Assembly (NCBI RefSeq): GCF_024749165.1
Contig: NZ_CP087190.1
Span: forward strand, 1,758,001 to 1,822,000
DNA from: Pseudomonas sp. B21-023
GTDB lineage: Bacteria > Pseudomonadota > Gammaproteobacteria > Pseudomonadales > Pseudomonadaceae
Length of the DNA: 64,000 bases
Direction of reading: 5' to 3'
Below, piece after piece: positions 19,636 through 29,280 of the stretch. A model generated the notes under the pieces. That model was not told the DNA's origin. It was given only the letters and a program-made list of their open reading frames with translations, and searched no databases. Numbering within the stretch: position 1 is the first letter of the stretch; every line of letters begins with the position of its first letter. Both the position numbers and the translations under genes were made by a program.

Positions 19636-19810
19636 GGTGGGTCCTCGTCATCAGGTCGGAAGGGGCGCTCTTGATGGCGCCTGCCCCTAACTCTAATCGC
19701 TGGCGTGGAAATGTGTTTGCTTCAGATCTATCAAACACGGCCGACACAACGGGCCTGGGTAATGGCTTTGGGCCTGCACCCGATCTCCATCGCACAAGGA
19801 TCCTGTGTCA

Positions 19811-21430
19811 ATGAAACGCCTCATCTCCACCCCTCGGGTAGCGCTGTTTGGCGCCCTGTCCCTGCTGCTCGCCGGCTGCGAGCAAGCCCCGGCGGTCAAG
19901 ACTCCACCGATTGCCGCCCTGACCATTCCGCTGTGCGTGAACGACGAGTGCGCGGTGCTGGACCAGAACGGCGCATTTCGAGTCGCCCCAGGCAGCGAGT
20001 TCACCCAGATCTACACCCAAGCCTTCACCAACGCCTTCATCTTCGGGCGTGGCGACTACTGGCACCTGGCAAGTGGTGACGGCAAGCAGGTGATTCGCGC
20101 CGACCTCACAGATGAGCTCTACACCTTGACCCCTGGCCTGTTCGGCTACGTCCGCAATGGCAAGGTCGGAGTGATGGATGAGCAGGGCAAGGAAGTCCAG
20201 CCGGCCATCTTCGACACTGTCTATGTCGGAGGTGACAACGACTTCATCGTCTATGAGATCGACGAACTGCGCGGCATCCTCACGCCTCAGGGCGAGAAGG
20301 TCAGCGAAGCGGTGTTCGACTCGCTGTACGTGCGCGAGGATTTCGCAAAGCGTGGCAACTGGGTGCTGGCCGAGCGGCAAGGCGAGAGCTGGGGATACAA
20401 CCTCCAGACCAAGGTGTTGCGCAAGCTGGACTTCGACACCATAGTCAGCGCGGCTGACGGATATCTGGTGGTCACCCGCGAAGGCGGCGCGGGCAAGGGG
20501 CTGGCTGATGCCTCCGGCAACCTGGTGATTGCGCTCGACAAGGGTTGGCTGGGCACGCCAGGCGGTGGTCTGGTGGCCTTCAGGGATGGTTACGACAAAC
20601 CTTGTGGCTACCTGGATTATCAAGGCAAGGTCGTCATCGAGGCGCAATACCAGAACTGCGAGACGTTCGGCAAGGTTGGCGGCATGGTGCAGTTGCAGCG
20701 CACCGGCGAAGACCGCGGCAAGGCCGGGATGATCGGGCATGACGGCAAATGGCTGATCGAGCCCGAGTACGACTCGATCGGCGATGCGGGTATCGGCCTG
20801 CTCGGCATGAGTGGCCATCGCCCGGGTTTCAACCATATCGGCAAGCTGCAGAACATGTTCCTGGCAACCTACGGAACCATCGACCTGGACCAGGGGAAGG
20901 TCGTGTTCCAGCCCATATACAAGCAGATCGGCGTGGTAGCGCCCAAGCGCTATGCCTTCACCGAGCTGAAATCGCCGAAGAAGACGGTGATGCTCCTCGG
21001 TATGCCGAGTGAAACCGATACCGTGGGCCTGATGGACGAGCAGGGCAAAGTGCTGGTCAAGCCGGAACAGTTCGTGTCGTTCAAGCTGTTGGCCGATGGC
21101 CGCCACCTGCTGGCTGCCGAGGGCAGCAATTCCGATACCCTGCGCGCGCTGTACGACATCGATGGCAAGCTGCTGGTGCCCGCCAAATGGCAGGACCTGG
21201 AAGTCGACGAGGCGCGTGGTGCGATCTTCGCCTATCGAGTCGAGGGCAATGGCGATGACGCCGTGCGCACGCTGCGCGCCCTGTATCGTCTGGATGGCAG
21301 TGTGGTGTTCGACACCAACCGTTTGCCCTGTGGCGCGGAACAGGTGGTCGATGGCAAGGGCCAGGTGCTGTGGCCGAAGGATGCCCAGGCCCACTGCCCG
21401 GCGCCTGAGCCGGTGGCCGAGGCGTCCTGA
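19811..21430 (+). CDS. WG-repeat lipoprotein
   Basis: A 539-residue lipoprotein with a clear lipobox (SLLLAGCEQAP, Cys near residue 22). After the signal the protein is built of degenerate WG/KWG-type repeats, roughly every 45-55 residues (GVMDEQGKEVQPAIFDTVY, GMIGHDGKWLIEPEYDSIG, GLMDEQGKVLVKPEQFV), likely an extended beta structure outside the inner membrane. The molecular role is unknown. ATG 19811 follows AGGA by about nine bases; an in-frame GTG at 19805 is too close to that site. A hairpin separates it from the convergent DUF1853 gene. Confidence 0.82.
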   Translation: MKRLISTPRVALFGALSLLLAGCEQAPAVKTPPIAALTIPLCVNDECAVLDQNGAFRVAPGSEFTQIYTQAFTNAFIFGRGDYWHLASGDGKQVIRADLTDELYTLTPGLFGYVRNGKVGVMDEQGKEVQPAIFDTVYVGGDNDFIVYEIDELRGILTPQGEKVSEAVFDSLYVREDFAKRGNWVLAERQGESWGYNLQTKVLRKLDFDTIVSAADGYLVVTREGGAGKGLADASGNLVIALDKGWLGTPGGGLVAFRDGYDKPCGYLDYQGKVVIEAQYQNCETFGKVGGMVQLQRTGEDRGKAGMIGHDGKWLIEPEYDSIGDAGIGLLGMSGHRPGFNHIGKLQNMFLATYGTIDLDQGKVVFQPIYKQIGVVAPKRYAFTELKSPKKTVMLLGMPSETDTVGLMDEQGKVLVKPEQFVSFKLLADGRHLLAAEGSNSDTLRALYDIDGKLLVPAKWQDLEVDEARGAIFAYRVEGNGDDAVRTLRALYRLDGSVVFDTNRLPCGAEQVVDGKGQVLWPKDAQAHCPAPEPVAEAS

Positions 21431-21436
21431 CGCTTG

Positions 21437-21470
21437 AGCACCCGTCGCCGGTGAATCGGCAGCGGGTGCT
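21437..21470. terminator. Hairpin between convergent genes, possible bidirectional terminator
   Basis: AGCACCCG (21437-21444) pairs with CGGGTGCT (21463-21470) in the 43-bp gap between the WG-repeat gene and the DUF1853 gene. There is no strong T tract, so termination is inferred from position. Confidence 0.5.
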
Positions 21471-21473
21471 GCT

Positions 21474-22409
21474 TCAGCGTGGGGGGAGGTGCGGCCAGTT
21501 GTCGGCCACCAGGAACATCCGTTCGACCTCTTCCCACGTTCCGTCCGCCTGTTCCTCCACTCTGCACAGCAAGTGTGCGTGGGCATCGGGCTCCAGCCCT
21601 TGCCGCCAGGCGGTGAAGCGCGTTGCGTTCCAGCAGGCCTGTGCTTCAAAGCGCGCTGGCGCCAGCCATGCCTGGCGTGGCAGGGGCTGCCAGCATCCGT
21701 TATCGGCTTCGCTCCATTCAGATTGGCGCAGCCAGCCACCGCGCAAGTGCCGGGGGTTGGCCCCGTCAGGTGGACGGGTGTGCCCCGACCGTGGGTAGAA
21801 CAGGTAGCCGCCAAGCCACAGGTGGGCTTGCACCCGGTCCAGACCCAATCCGGCCAGCACAGTGTGACTCTGCGGTCCGCTCGACATGGGCAGCTGGTGC
21901 TGCACCAGGTGTGCCAGCTTGCGTCCCAGCCGATCATGGCAACCGGGGCCGAGCCAGAGGCCTGGGTCGCCACCGTCGCCGCTAGGCGGTCCCAGGTAGA
22001 GCTTGATGGCCAGCTCCAGATGATGATCGCCTTCGCGGTCACGCAGCAGAATGTCCAGCTCGCCCAGGGTGTGCCCGCCGTCGCGGATCGCCAGGTTGGC
22101 CGCCAGCAGCTCGATACCCGGTGCCTGCTGCAGGGCGAACTGCCACAGGCTTTCGTAGTACAGGCCCAGCCGCCGGCTGTTCAGGCGTGCCAGCCAGTCC
22201 AGCAGCGGCGCAGGCTCCTGGTCGAGCGTCACGAGCCATTGGCCCAGGCGCTGGGGATCATCGGCCCAGGCGCTGCCCTGCAGCGGGTGGCGCTGGGGGC
22301 AGCCGGCCTGCGCCAGCAGCGGGGGCGACAGCAGCGCCCAGGCCAGGTCGCGCACGGCAGGGTGGCGCAGCTGGCGGGGCAGGGGCTCGAGATCGGCGAA
22401 GGGCGTCAT
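21474..22409 (-). CDS. DUF1853 family protein
   Basis: A 311-residue soluble protein matching the DUF1853 family as I know it (LPRQLRHPAVRDLAWAL near the start, then LGLYYESLWQFAL, and GGHTLGELDILLRD). The GELD..L pattern with flanking basic residues recalls PD-(D/E)XK nuclease-like folds, but that is only a suggestion. I start it at ATG 22409; the open frame to 22454 adds unsupported residues. It diverges from nadK across about 90 bp. Confidence 0.8.
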   Translation of the reverse strand: MTPFADLEPLPRQLRHPAVRDLAWALLSPPLLAQAGCPQRHPLQGSAWADDPQRLGQWLVTLDQEPAPLLDWLARLNSRRLGLYYESLWQFALQQAPGIELLAANLAIRDGGHTLGELDILLRDREGDHHLELAIKLYLGPPSGDGGDPGLWLGPGCHDRLGRKLAHLVQHQLPMSSGPQSHTVLAGLGLDRVQAHLWLGGYLFYPRSGHTRPPDGANPRHLRGGWLRQSEWSEADNGCWQPLPRQAWLAPARFEAQACWNATRFTAWRQGLEPDAHAHLLCRVEEQADGTWEEVERMFLVADNWPHLPPR

Positions 22410-22498
22410 CCTGCGAGCATAGCCGGTTTGCCGCTGGCCGGTCCTTTCGCCCATAATCCCGGCATTGTCACCCCGCCGCAGAGCCTTGCAGGAGCACC

Positions 22499-23389
22499 AT
22501 GGAGCAATTTCGCAATATCGGTATCATCGGACGCCTTGGCAGCTCCCAGGTGCTCGACACCATTCGCCGACTGAAAAAATTCCTCCTCGAGCGCCACCTG
22601 CACGTGATTCTCGAGGACACCATTGCCGAAGTCCTGCCCGGCCACGGCCTGCAGACCTCCACGCGCAAGCTGCTGGGCGAGGTCTGCGACCTGGTCATCG
22701 TGGTTGGCGGCGACGGCAGCCTGCTCGGCGCCGCCCGTGCCCTGGCCCGTCACAATATCCCGGTGCTGGGGATCAACCGCGGCAACCTGGGTTTCCTCAC
22801 CGATATCCGCCCCGACGAGCTGGAGGAGAAGGTCGCCGAGGTGCTCGACGGCCATTACCTGGTGGAGAACCGTTTCCTGCTGCAGGCCGAGGTGCGTCGT
22901 CACAACGAGGCCATCGGCCAGGGCGACGCGCTCAACGACGTGGTGCTGCACCCGGGCAAGTCGACGCGGATGATCGAGTTCGAGATCTACATCGACGGCC
23001 AGTTCGTCTGCAGCCAGAAAGCCGACGGCCTGATCGTCGCCACCCCGACCGGCTCCACCGCCTACGCGCTGTCCGCCGGCGGCCCGATCATGCACCCCAA
23101 GCTGGATGCCATCGTCATCGTGCCGATGTACCCGCATACGTTGTCCGGCCGGCCGATCGTGGTCGACGGCAACAGCGAGCTGAAGATCGTCGTGTCCAAG
23201 GACCTGCAGATCTACCCGCAGGTTTCCTGCGATGGCCAGAATCATTTCACCTGCGCCCCGGGCGACACCATCACCGTGAGCAAGAAACCGCAGAAGCTGC
23301 GCCTGATCCACCCGCTGGACCACAACTACTACGAGGTCTGCCGCACCAAGCTCGGCTGGGGCAGCCGCCTGGGCGGCAGGGACGACTGA
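22499..23389 (+). CDS. nadK: NAD kinase
   Basis: NadK phosphorylates NAD to NADP using ATP. The 296-residue protein has the GGDGSLLGAAR phosphate-binding motif near residue 70, NDVVLHPGK in the middle and the TPTGSTAYALSAGGPI signature near residue 180. It begins with the family's FRNIGIIGR. The next gene's ATG shares the stop codon (TGATG), so translation of the two is probably coupled. Confidence 0.98.
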   Translation: MEQFRNIGIIGRLGSSQVLDTIRRLKKFLLERHLHVILEDTIAEVLPGHGLQTSTRKLLGEVCDLVIVVGGDGSLLGAARALARHNIPVLGINRGNLGFLTDIRPDELEEKVAEVLDGHYLVENRFLLQAEVRRHNEAIGQGDALNDVVLHPGKSTRMIEFEIYIDGQFVCSQKADGLIVATPTGSTAYALSAGGPIMHPKLDAIVIVPMYPHTLSGRPIVVDGNSELKIVVSKDLQIYPQVSCDGQNHFTCAPGDTITVSKKPQKLRLIHPLDHNYYEVCRTKLGWGSRLGGRDD

Positions 23390-24360
23390 TGCTCGATCCG
23401 GCGCGCAGTTTCGACATCATCGGTGACGTGCACGGTTGCGCGCTCACCCTCGAACGCTTGCTCGACGCCCTCGGCTACAAGCGCATCGGCGGGGTCTGGC
23501 GGCATCCGCGGCGCCAGGCGTTGTTCCTGGGCGACATCGTCGACCGTGGGCCACGCATCCGCGAGGCGCTGCACATTGTTCATGACATGGTCGAGGCCGG
23601 CCAGGCGTTCTGCATCATGGGCAACCATGAGTACAACGCCCTGGGCTGGGTCACCCCGGCGTTGCCGGGCAGTGGCAAGGCCTTCGTGCGCGACCATACC
23701 CCGCGCCATGCCCGGCTGATCGACGAGACCCTTACCCAGTTCGCCCAGCATCCCGGCGACTGGCACGATTTCATCCAGTGGTTCTATGAGCTGCCGTTGT
23801 TCGTCGACGCAGGCCGCTTCCGCCTTGTGCATGCCTGCTGGGACCCACGGCTGATCGAGCCGTTGCGTCAGCAGTACCCCACGGGCTGCATCGACGAGCA
23901 CTTCGTGCAGGCCTCGGCAGTGTCCGGCAGCTTCGCCTCGACAGTGTGCAACCGCCTGCTGCGCGGCACCGACATGCGCCTGCCGGACGGCCTGACCCTG
24001 ACCGGCGGCGACGGCCTGACCCGCGCCTTCTTCCGCACCAAGTTCTGGGAAGAGGACCCGCAGACCTACGGCGACATCGTCTTCCAGCCCGATGCGCTAC
24101 CCGACGAGGTGGCCCGCACGCCGCTCAGCCACAGCCAGAAGAACGCCCTGCTGCGCTATGCCGAGGACGAACCGTTGCTGTTCGTCGGCCATTACTGGCG
24201 CAGTGGCCGGCCCGCGCCGATCCGCGACAACCTGGCCTGCCTGGACTACAGCGCCGTGCTCTACGGCAAGCTCGCGGCCTACCGCCTGGACGACGAGACC
24301 CGCATCGACCCGCACAAGTTTGTCTGGGTCGATGTCGACCGCCCGCAGGCCAGCCAATGA
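23389..24360 (+). CDS. Metallophosphoesterase (calcineurin-like, diadenosine-tetraphosphatase type)
   Basis: A 323-residue protein with the ordered metal-binding motifs of calcineurin-like phosphatases: DVHGC, GDIVDRGP, GNHE and later HACWD and GHYW. It resembles the ApaH/PrpE group more than nucleases. The start ATG overlaps the nadK stop by one base and its end overlaps the rhomboid start by four (ATGA), making a tight nadK-phosphatase-rhomboid operon. The substrate is not deducible. Confidence 0.9.
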   Translation: MLDPARSFDIIGDVHGCALTLERLLDALGYKRIGGVWRHPRRQALFLGDIVDRGPRIREALHIVHDMVEAGQAFCIMGNHEYNALGWVTPALPGSGKAFVRDHTPRHARLIDETLTQFAQHPGDWHDFIQWFYELPLFVDAGRFRLVHACWDPRLIEPLRQQYPTGCIDEHFVQASAVSGSFASTVCNRLLRGTDMRLPDGLTLTGGDGLTRAFFRTKFWEEDPQTYGDIVFQPDALPDEVARTPLSHSQKNALLRYAEDEPLLFVGHYWRSGRPAPIRDNLACLDYSAVLYGKLAAYRLDDETRIDPHKFVWVDVDRPQASQ

Positions 24361-25241
24361 ACGTGGTCGAAGTGCTGCGCCTGCCGCTGGCGGTCGATCT
24401 CAGCGGTTTCGTCGCCCTGCTGCGTCGTCTGCAGGTGCCGCACCGGGTGGTGGAGGAGGGCGAGGAACAGGTGCTCTGGGCGCCGCCGGCCATGGCCCAC
24501 GAAGTACTGGAACTCTATCGACGCTTCCCTGAGGGCAATGCCGACCTTGAAGCCATGCCCGAACCTGTGGACGCCGGCATGCCCACCGCCCCGGCGGCGC
24601 CTTCGCTGAAGGAGCAGGCCCTGGCCTGCAAGGTCACCGCCGCGGTACTGATCCTGAGCCTGGTGGTCGCCGGGGTGACCGGCCTGGGTGACAACCTCTC
24701 GACCATCGGCTGGTTCACCTTCCTGTCGTTCAAGGTGCAGGGCGACTACCTGTACTTCACCCCCTTGCTCCAGGGCCTCGCCGAAGGCCAGTGGTGGCGC
24801 CTGGTGTCGCCGATGCTGCTGCACTTCGGCGTGCTGCACCTGGCCATGAACGGCCTGTGGTACTGGGAGCTGGGCAAGCGCATTGAGCTGCGCCAGGGGC
24901 CGTGGATGTTGCTGGGGCTGACACTGTTGTTCAGTCTGGTGTCCAACCTGGCTCAGCATTTCACCAGCGGGCCAAGCCTGTTCGGCGGGCTGTCTGGCGT
25001 GCTCTACGGCTTGCTCGGGCATGTCTGGCTGTACCAGTGGCTGGCGCCGAACCCGCAGTTCAACCTGCCCAAGGGCGTGCTGGTGATGATGCTGATCTGG
25101 CTGGTGATCTGCCTGAGCGGCGTGGTCGGCCAGCTCGGCTTCGGCCAGATCGCCAACGCCGCCCATGTCGGCGGGTTGCTCATCGGATGCCTGACGGGGC
25201 TCTTGGGTGGCGCGCTGGCGAGGCGTAAACTGACCGCCTGA
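24357..25241 (+). CDS. glpG: Rhomboid family intramembrane serine protease
   Basis: A 294-residue protein with a short cytosolic N-terminal domain and about six membrane helices. The catalytic Ser is in FGGLSGVLYG (Ser213) and the His in ANAAHVGGLL (His270). The HLAMNGLWYW oxyanion-loop motif is also present, so the active site is complete. Organisation resembles GlpG of E. coli. The start overlaps the phosphatase stop by 4 bp. The DUF1315 gene follows after 13 bp. Confidence 0.93.
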   Translation: MNVVEVLRLPLAVDLSGFVALLRRLQVPHRVVEEGEEQVLWAPPAMAHEVLELYRRFPEGNADLEAMPEPVDAGMPTAPAAPSLKEQALACKVTAAVLILSLVVAGVTGLGDNLSTIGWFTFLSFKVQGDYLYFTPLLQGLAEGQWWRLVSPMLLHFGVLHLAMNGLWYWELGKRIELRQGPWMLLGLTLLFSLVSNLAQHFTSGPSLFGGLSGVLYGLLGHVWLYQWLAPNPQFNLPKGVLVMMLIWLVICLSGVVGQLGFGQIANAAHVGGLLIGCLTGLLGGALARRKLTA

Positions 25242-25254
25242 CTGAGGAGACAGC

Positions 25255-25515
25255 ATGTCCACGTTCGCGCAAATGATCGAAAACATCACCCCCGAGATCT
25301 ACGAGAGCCTGAAGACGGCCGTGGAGATCGGCAAATGGTCCGACGGCCGCAAGCTGACCGCTGAGCAGAAGGAGCTGTCGCTGCAGGCGGTGATCGCCTG
25401 GGAAATGAAGAACCTCCCCGAAGAGCAGCGCACCGGCTACATGGGCCCGCAGGAATGCGCCTCGAAGTCGGCGCCGATCGCCAACATCCTCTTCAAGTCG
25501 GACTCGGTACATTGA
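25255..25515 (+). CDS. DUF1315 (YeaC-like) protein
   Basis: A small 86-residue soluble protein matching the YeaC/DUF1315 family (ITPEIYESLKTAVEIGKW, LSLQAVIAWE, RTGYM). Function unknown. TGAGGAGACAGC upstream provides a strong ribosome site. It shares its stop region with the next gene and is conserved beside it in Pseudomonas. Confidence 0.9.
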   Translation: MSTFAQMIENITPEIYESLKTAVEIGKWSDGRKLTAEQKELSLQAVIAWEMKNLPEEQRTGYMGPQECASKSAPIANILFKSDSVH

Positions 25516-26342
25516 TCGAACTCGCTCGTGGCTCTCTGAGCAAGATGGCGGTGCGCCTGGACGCACCGGTCGTTCAATACAGTTTCCGCCTGGATGACAC
25601 CGAGGTGCCGGTCAACCCGCTGATCGGCCAGTCGATACGCCTGGAGTACCTCGGCGCGATCCACTGCAGCCATTGCGGCAAACGCACCAAGACCAGCTTC
25701 AGCCAGGGCTACTGCTATCCGTGCATGACCAAGCTGGCCCAGTGCGATGTGTGCATCATGGCCCCGGAACGCTGCCACTACGATGCCGGCACCTGCCGCG
25801 AGCCGTCGTGGGGCGAGCAGTTCTGCATGACCGACCACGTGGTGTACCTGGCCAACTCGTCGGGCATCAAGGTCGGCATCACCCGAGCCACCCAGCTGCC
25901 CACCCGCTGGCTCGACCAGGGCGCCAGCCAGGCGCTGCCGATCATGCGCGTGGCCACCCGCCAGCAATCCGGGCTGGTCGAGGATGTGCTGCGCAGCCAG
26001 GTGCCGGACCGCACCAACTGGCGCGCGCTGCTCAAAGACGACGCCGAGGTGCTCGACCTGCCGGCCATCCGCGAGCAGATCTTCGACGCCTGCGCAGACG
26101 GTATCCGTGGGCTGCAGGAGCGCTTCGGCCTGCAGGCCATCCAGCCGCTGCCCGACGCCGAGGTGGTGCAGATGCGCTACCCGGTCGAGGCCTACCCGAA
26201 AAAGATCGTCAGCTTCAACCTCGACAAGGATCCCGTCGTGGAAGGCACGCTGCTGGGCATCAAGGGCCAGTACCTGATTTTCGACACCGGCGTGATCAAC
26301 ATTCGCAAGTACACGGCCTACCAGCTGGCCGTGCTCCAGTAA
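25512..26342 (+). CDS. DUF2797 zinc-ribbon protein
   Basis: A 276-residue protein of the DUF2797 family. Cysteine pairs (HCSHCGK, CYPCM, CDVCIM, CHYDAGTC) form one or two zinc ribbons in the first third; the following part (DHVVYLANSSGIKVGITR) looks like a GIY-YIG-type nuclease core, although the catalytic set cannot be confirmed by eye. I use TTG 25512, which overlaps the previous stop (TTGA). ATG 25545 is a plausible alternative start. It precedes pepN by 13 bp and is likely in the same transcript. Confidence 0.82.
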   Translation: MIELARGSLSKMAVRLDAPVVQYSFRLDDTEVPVNPLIGQSIRLEYLGAIHCSHCGKRTKTSFSQGYCYPCMTKLAQCDVCIMAPERCHYDAGTCREPSWGEQFCMTDHVVYLANSSGIKVGITRATQLPTRWLDQGASQALPIMRVATRQQSGLVEDVLRSQVPDRTNWRALLKDDAEVLDLPAIREQIFDACADGIRGLQERFGLQAIQPLPDAEVVQMRYPVEAYPKKIVSFNLDKDPVVEGTLLGIKGQYLIFDTGVINIRKYTAYQLAVLQ

Positions 26343-26355
26343 AAGGATCGTCACC

Positions 26356-29013
26356 ATGCGTACCGAACAACCGCAAGTGATCTACCTCAAGGACTATCAG
26401 GCCCCCGAGTACCTGATCGACGAGACCCACCTGACCTTCGAACTGTTCGAGGACCACAGCCTGGTCCATGCGCAGCTGGTCATGCGCCGCAACCCCGAGC
26501 GCGGCGCCGGCCTGCCGCCGCTGGTGCTCGATGGGCAGCACCTGGAGCTGCTGAGTGTGCAGCTGGACGACCAGGCGCTGGGCGCCAACGACTACCAGCT
26601 CGATGACGACAGCCTCACCGTGCATCCCAAGGCCGAACGCTTCACCCTGGATACCAGCGTGAAGATCCACCCGGAAAGCAACACCGCGCTGGAAGGCCTG
26701 TACAAGTCCGGCAAGATGTTCTGCACCCAGTGCGAGGCCGAGGGCTTCCGCAAGATCACCTACTACCTCGACCGCCCGGACGTGATGAGCACCTTCACCA
26801 CCACGGTGATCGCCGAGCAGCATCGCTATCCGGTGCTGCTGTCCAACGGCAACCCGGTCGGCAGCGGGCCGGCTGAAAACGGCCGCCACTGGGCCACCTG
26901 GGAAGACCCGTTCAAGAAGCCAGCCTACCTGTTTGCCCTGGTGGCGGGTGACCTGTGGTGCGTCGAGAGCGAATTCAAGCGCCAATCCGGCCGCGACGTG
27001 ACCCTGCGTATCTATGTCGAGGAAGAAAACCTCGACAAGTGCGACCACGCCATGGTCAGCCTGAAGAAGTCCATGCGCTGGGACGAGGAAGTCTACGGCC
27101 GTGAATATGACCTGGACATCTTCATGATCGTCGCGGTCAACGACTTCAACATGGGCGCCATGGAAAACAAGGGCCTGAACATCTTCAACTCGAGCTGCGT
27201 GCTGGCCCGCGCCGAGACCGCAACCGACGCCGCCCACCAGCGGGTCGAGGGTGTGGTGGCCCACGAGTACTTCCATAACTGGTCGGGCAACCGCGTGACC
27301 TGCCGCGACTGGTTCCAGCTGTCGCTCAAGGAAGGCTTCACGGTGTTCCGCGATGCCGAGTTCAGCGCCGACATGAATTCGCGCACGGTCAAGCGCATCG
27401 AGGATGTCGCCTACCTGCGTACCCATCAGTTCGCCGAAGACGCCGGCCCCATGGCCCACCCGATCCGCCCGGACAGCTTCATCGAGATCTCCAACTTCTA
27501 CACCCTGACGGTGTACGAGAAGGGCGCCGAGGTGGTCGGCATGGTCCACACCCTGCTGGGGGCCGAGGGCTTCCGCAAGGGTAGCGACCTGTACTTCGAG
27601 CGCCATGATGGCCAGGCGGTTACCACCGACGACTTCATCAAGGCCATGGAAGACGCCAACGGTGTCGACCTGACCCAGTTCAAGCGCTGGTACACCCAGG
27701 CCGGCACCCCGCGCCTGGAGGTCAGCGAGGCCTATGACGCTGCCGCGCAGCGCTACAGCCTGACCTTCCGCCAGAGCTGCCCGCCGACACCGGGGCAGGT
27801 TGAGAAACTGCCGTTCGTGATCCCAGTGGCGCTGGGCCTGCTGGATGCCCAAGGTAACGACCTGCCATTGCGCCTGGCCGGCGAAAGCGCCGCCACTGGC
27901 ACCAGCCGCGTGCTGTCGGTAACCGAAGCCGAGCAGACCTTCACCTTCGAAGGTATTGCCAGCCAGCCGCTGCCGTCGCTGCTGCGCGGCTTCAGCGCAC
28001 CGGTCAAGCTGAGCTTCCCCTACGACCGCGACCAGTTGATGTTCCTCATGCAACACGACAGCGACGGCTTCAACCGCTGGGAAGCGGGGCAGCAGTTGGC
28101 CGTGCAGGTGCTACAGGAGCTGATCGGCCAGCACCAGCGTGGCGAAGCACTGTGTCTCGACCAGCGCCTGATCACTGCCCTGGGCACTGTGATTGGCAAC
28201 GAGTCGCTGGACCCTGCCATGGTCGCCGAGATGCTCTCGCTGCCGGGCGAGGCCTACCTCACCGAGATCAGCCAGGTGGCCGACGTGGATGCCATCCACG
28301 CCGCCCGTGAGTTCGCCCGCCGGCAGATCGCCGAGCAGCTGTTCGATGCGCTGTGGGCGCGCTACCAGGCCAACCGCGAGGTCTCGCGCAAGACCGCCTA
28401 CGTGGCCTCGGCCGAGCACTTCGCCCGCCGCAGCCTGCAGAACATCGCGCTGTCGTACCTGATGCTCAGCGGCAAGCCGCAGGTGCTCGAGGCGACCCTG
28501 GAGCAGTACGAGCACTGCGACAACATGACCGAGCGTCTCACCGCCCTGGCGGTGCTGGTCAACTCGCCGTTCGAGGCCGAGCGCGCCAAGGCCCTGGACG
28601 CCTTCGCCGCGCACTTCAAGGACAACCCGCTGGTCATGGACCAGTGGTTCAGCGTGCAGGCGGCCAGCACCCTGCCGGGCGGCCTGGCGCGGGTCAAGGC
28701 ATTGATGCAGCACCCGGCCTTCACCCTGAAGAACCCGAACAAGGTGCGCGCGCTGATCGGTGGTTTCGCCGGGCAGAACCTGGTCAACTTCCACGCCGCT
28801 GACGGTTCGGGGTATCGCTTCCTGGCGGACCTGGTGATCGAGCTCAATGCGCTCAACCCGCAGATTGCTTCGCGTCAATTGGCGCCGCTGACCCGCTGGC
28901 GCAAGTATGACGACCAGCGTCAGGCGCTGATGAAGGGCGAGCTGGAGCGGATCCTCGCGTCCGGTGCGCTGTCCAGCGATGTGTACGAGGTGGTGAGCAA
29001 GAGCTTGGCGTAA
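26356..29013 (+). CDS. pepN: Aminopeptidase N
   Basis: PepN is the main broad-specificity aminopeptidase of the M1 family and removes N-terminal residues from peptides. The 885-residue protein carries the exopeptidase motif GAMENKGLN, the zinc site HEYFH (303-307) with the second Glu downstream (KEGFTVFRDAEF), and the long helical C-terminal domain of the gammaproteobacterial type. AAAGGATCG before ATG 26356 gives a ribosome site. A 42-bp-arm palindrome follows the stop. Confidence 0.98.
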   Translation: MRTEQPQVIYLKDYQAPEYLIDETHLTFELFEDHSLVHAQLVMRRNPERGAGLPPLVLDGQHLELLSVQLDDQALGANDYQLDDDSLTVHPKAERFTLDTSVKIHPESNTALEGLYKSGKMFCTQCEAEGFRKITYYLDRPDVMSTFTTTVIAEQHRYPVLLSNGNPVGSGPAENGRHWATWEDPFKKPAYLFALVAGDLWCVESEFKRQSGRDVTLRIYVEEENLDKCDHAMVSLKKSMRWDEEVYGREYDLDIFMIVAVNDFNMGAMENKGLNIFNSSCVLARAETATDAAHQRVEGVVAHEYFHNWSGNRVTCRDWFQLSLKEGFTVFRDAEFSADMNSRTVKRIEDVAYLRTHQFAEDAGPMAHPIRPDSFIEISNFYTLTVYEKGAEVVGMVHTLLGAEGFRKGSDLYFERHDGQAVTTDDFIKAMEDANGVDLTQFKRWYTQAGTPRLEVSEAYDAAAQRYSLTFRQSCPPTPGQVEKLPFVIPVALGLLDAQGNDLPLRLAGESAATGTSRVLSVTEAEQTFTFEGIASQPLPSLLRGFSAPVKLSFPYDRDQLMFLMQHDSDGFNRWEAGQQLAVQVLQELIGQHQRGEALCLDQRLITALGTVIGNESLDPAMVAEMLSLPGEAYLTEISQVADVDAIHAAREFARRQIAEQLFDALWARYQANREVSRKTAYVASAEHFARRSLQNIALSYLMLSGKPQVLEATLEQYEHCDNMTERLTALAVLVNSPFEAERAKALDAFAAHFKDNPLVMDQWFSVQAASTLPGGLARVKALMQHPAFTLKNPNKVRALIGGFAGQNLVNFHAADGSGYRFLADLVIELNALNPQIASRQLAPLTRWRKYDDQRQALMKGELERILASGALSSDVYEVVSKSLA

Positions 29014-29028
29014 GCCTGGTCCAACGCT

Positions 29029-29123
29029 ATCGCGGGGCAAGTCGGGTCGCCGCATCGCCGCTCCCACGCCATACCTCGTGCGGCGTGGGAGCGGCGATGC
29101 GGCGACCCGACTTGCCCCGCGAT
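29029..29123. repeat. BIME-like double REP with perfect 42-bp arms
   Basis: Bases 29029-29070 are perfectly complementary to 29082-29123, leaving an 11-base loop. Both ends carry the atcgcggggcaagtcg REP motif. It lies 16 bp after the pepN stop. Confidence 0.93.
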
Positions 29124-29159
29124 GCGTTTGATGGTTAACAAAACATAACGTCCCGCTCG

Positions 29160-29189
29160 TTGTTTTCTGTCGGACAAGCCCGATACGAT
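29160..29189 (+). promoter_or_regulatory. Possible promoter of the YCF48/RND operon
   Basis: TTGTTT (29160-29165), 18-bp spacer and TACGAT (29184-29189), about 90 bp before the start at 29281. A weak match to sigma-70, proposed because an upstream REP separates this operon from pepN. Confidence 0.3.
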
Positions 29190-29280
29190 GGCCAGAAGCT
29201 ATTCCAGGCCTCTGGACCAGGGGTTTCGGCAGTGCCTGGCAATAGATTGACCCACCACAAGAACACAACAGGGGGCAGTC

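Noticed and set aside
19808..22042. 744-codon minus-strand frame opposite the WG-repeat gene
   Set aside because: Runs antisense through a well-supported lipoprotein gene and then in another frame through DUF1853.
25455..25511. Upstream extension of the DUF2797 gene into the DUF1315 gene
   Set aside because: The extra codons lie within the last part of the DUF1315 gene in another frame and have no family similarity.
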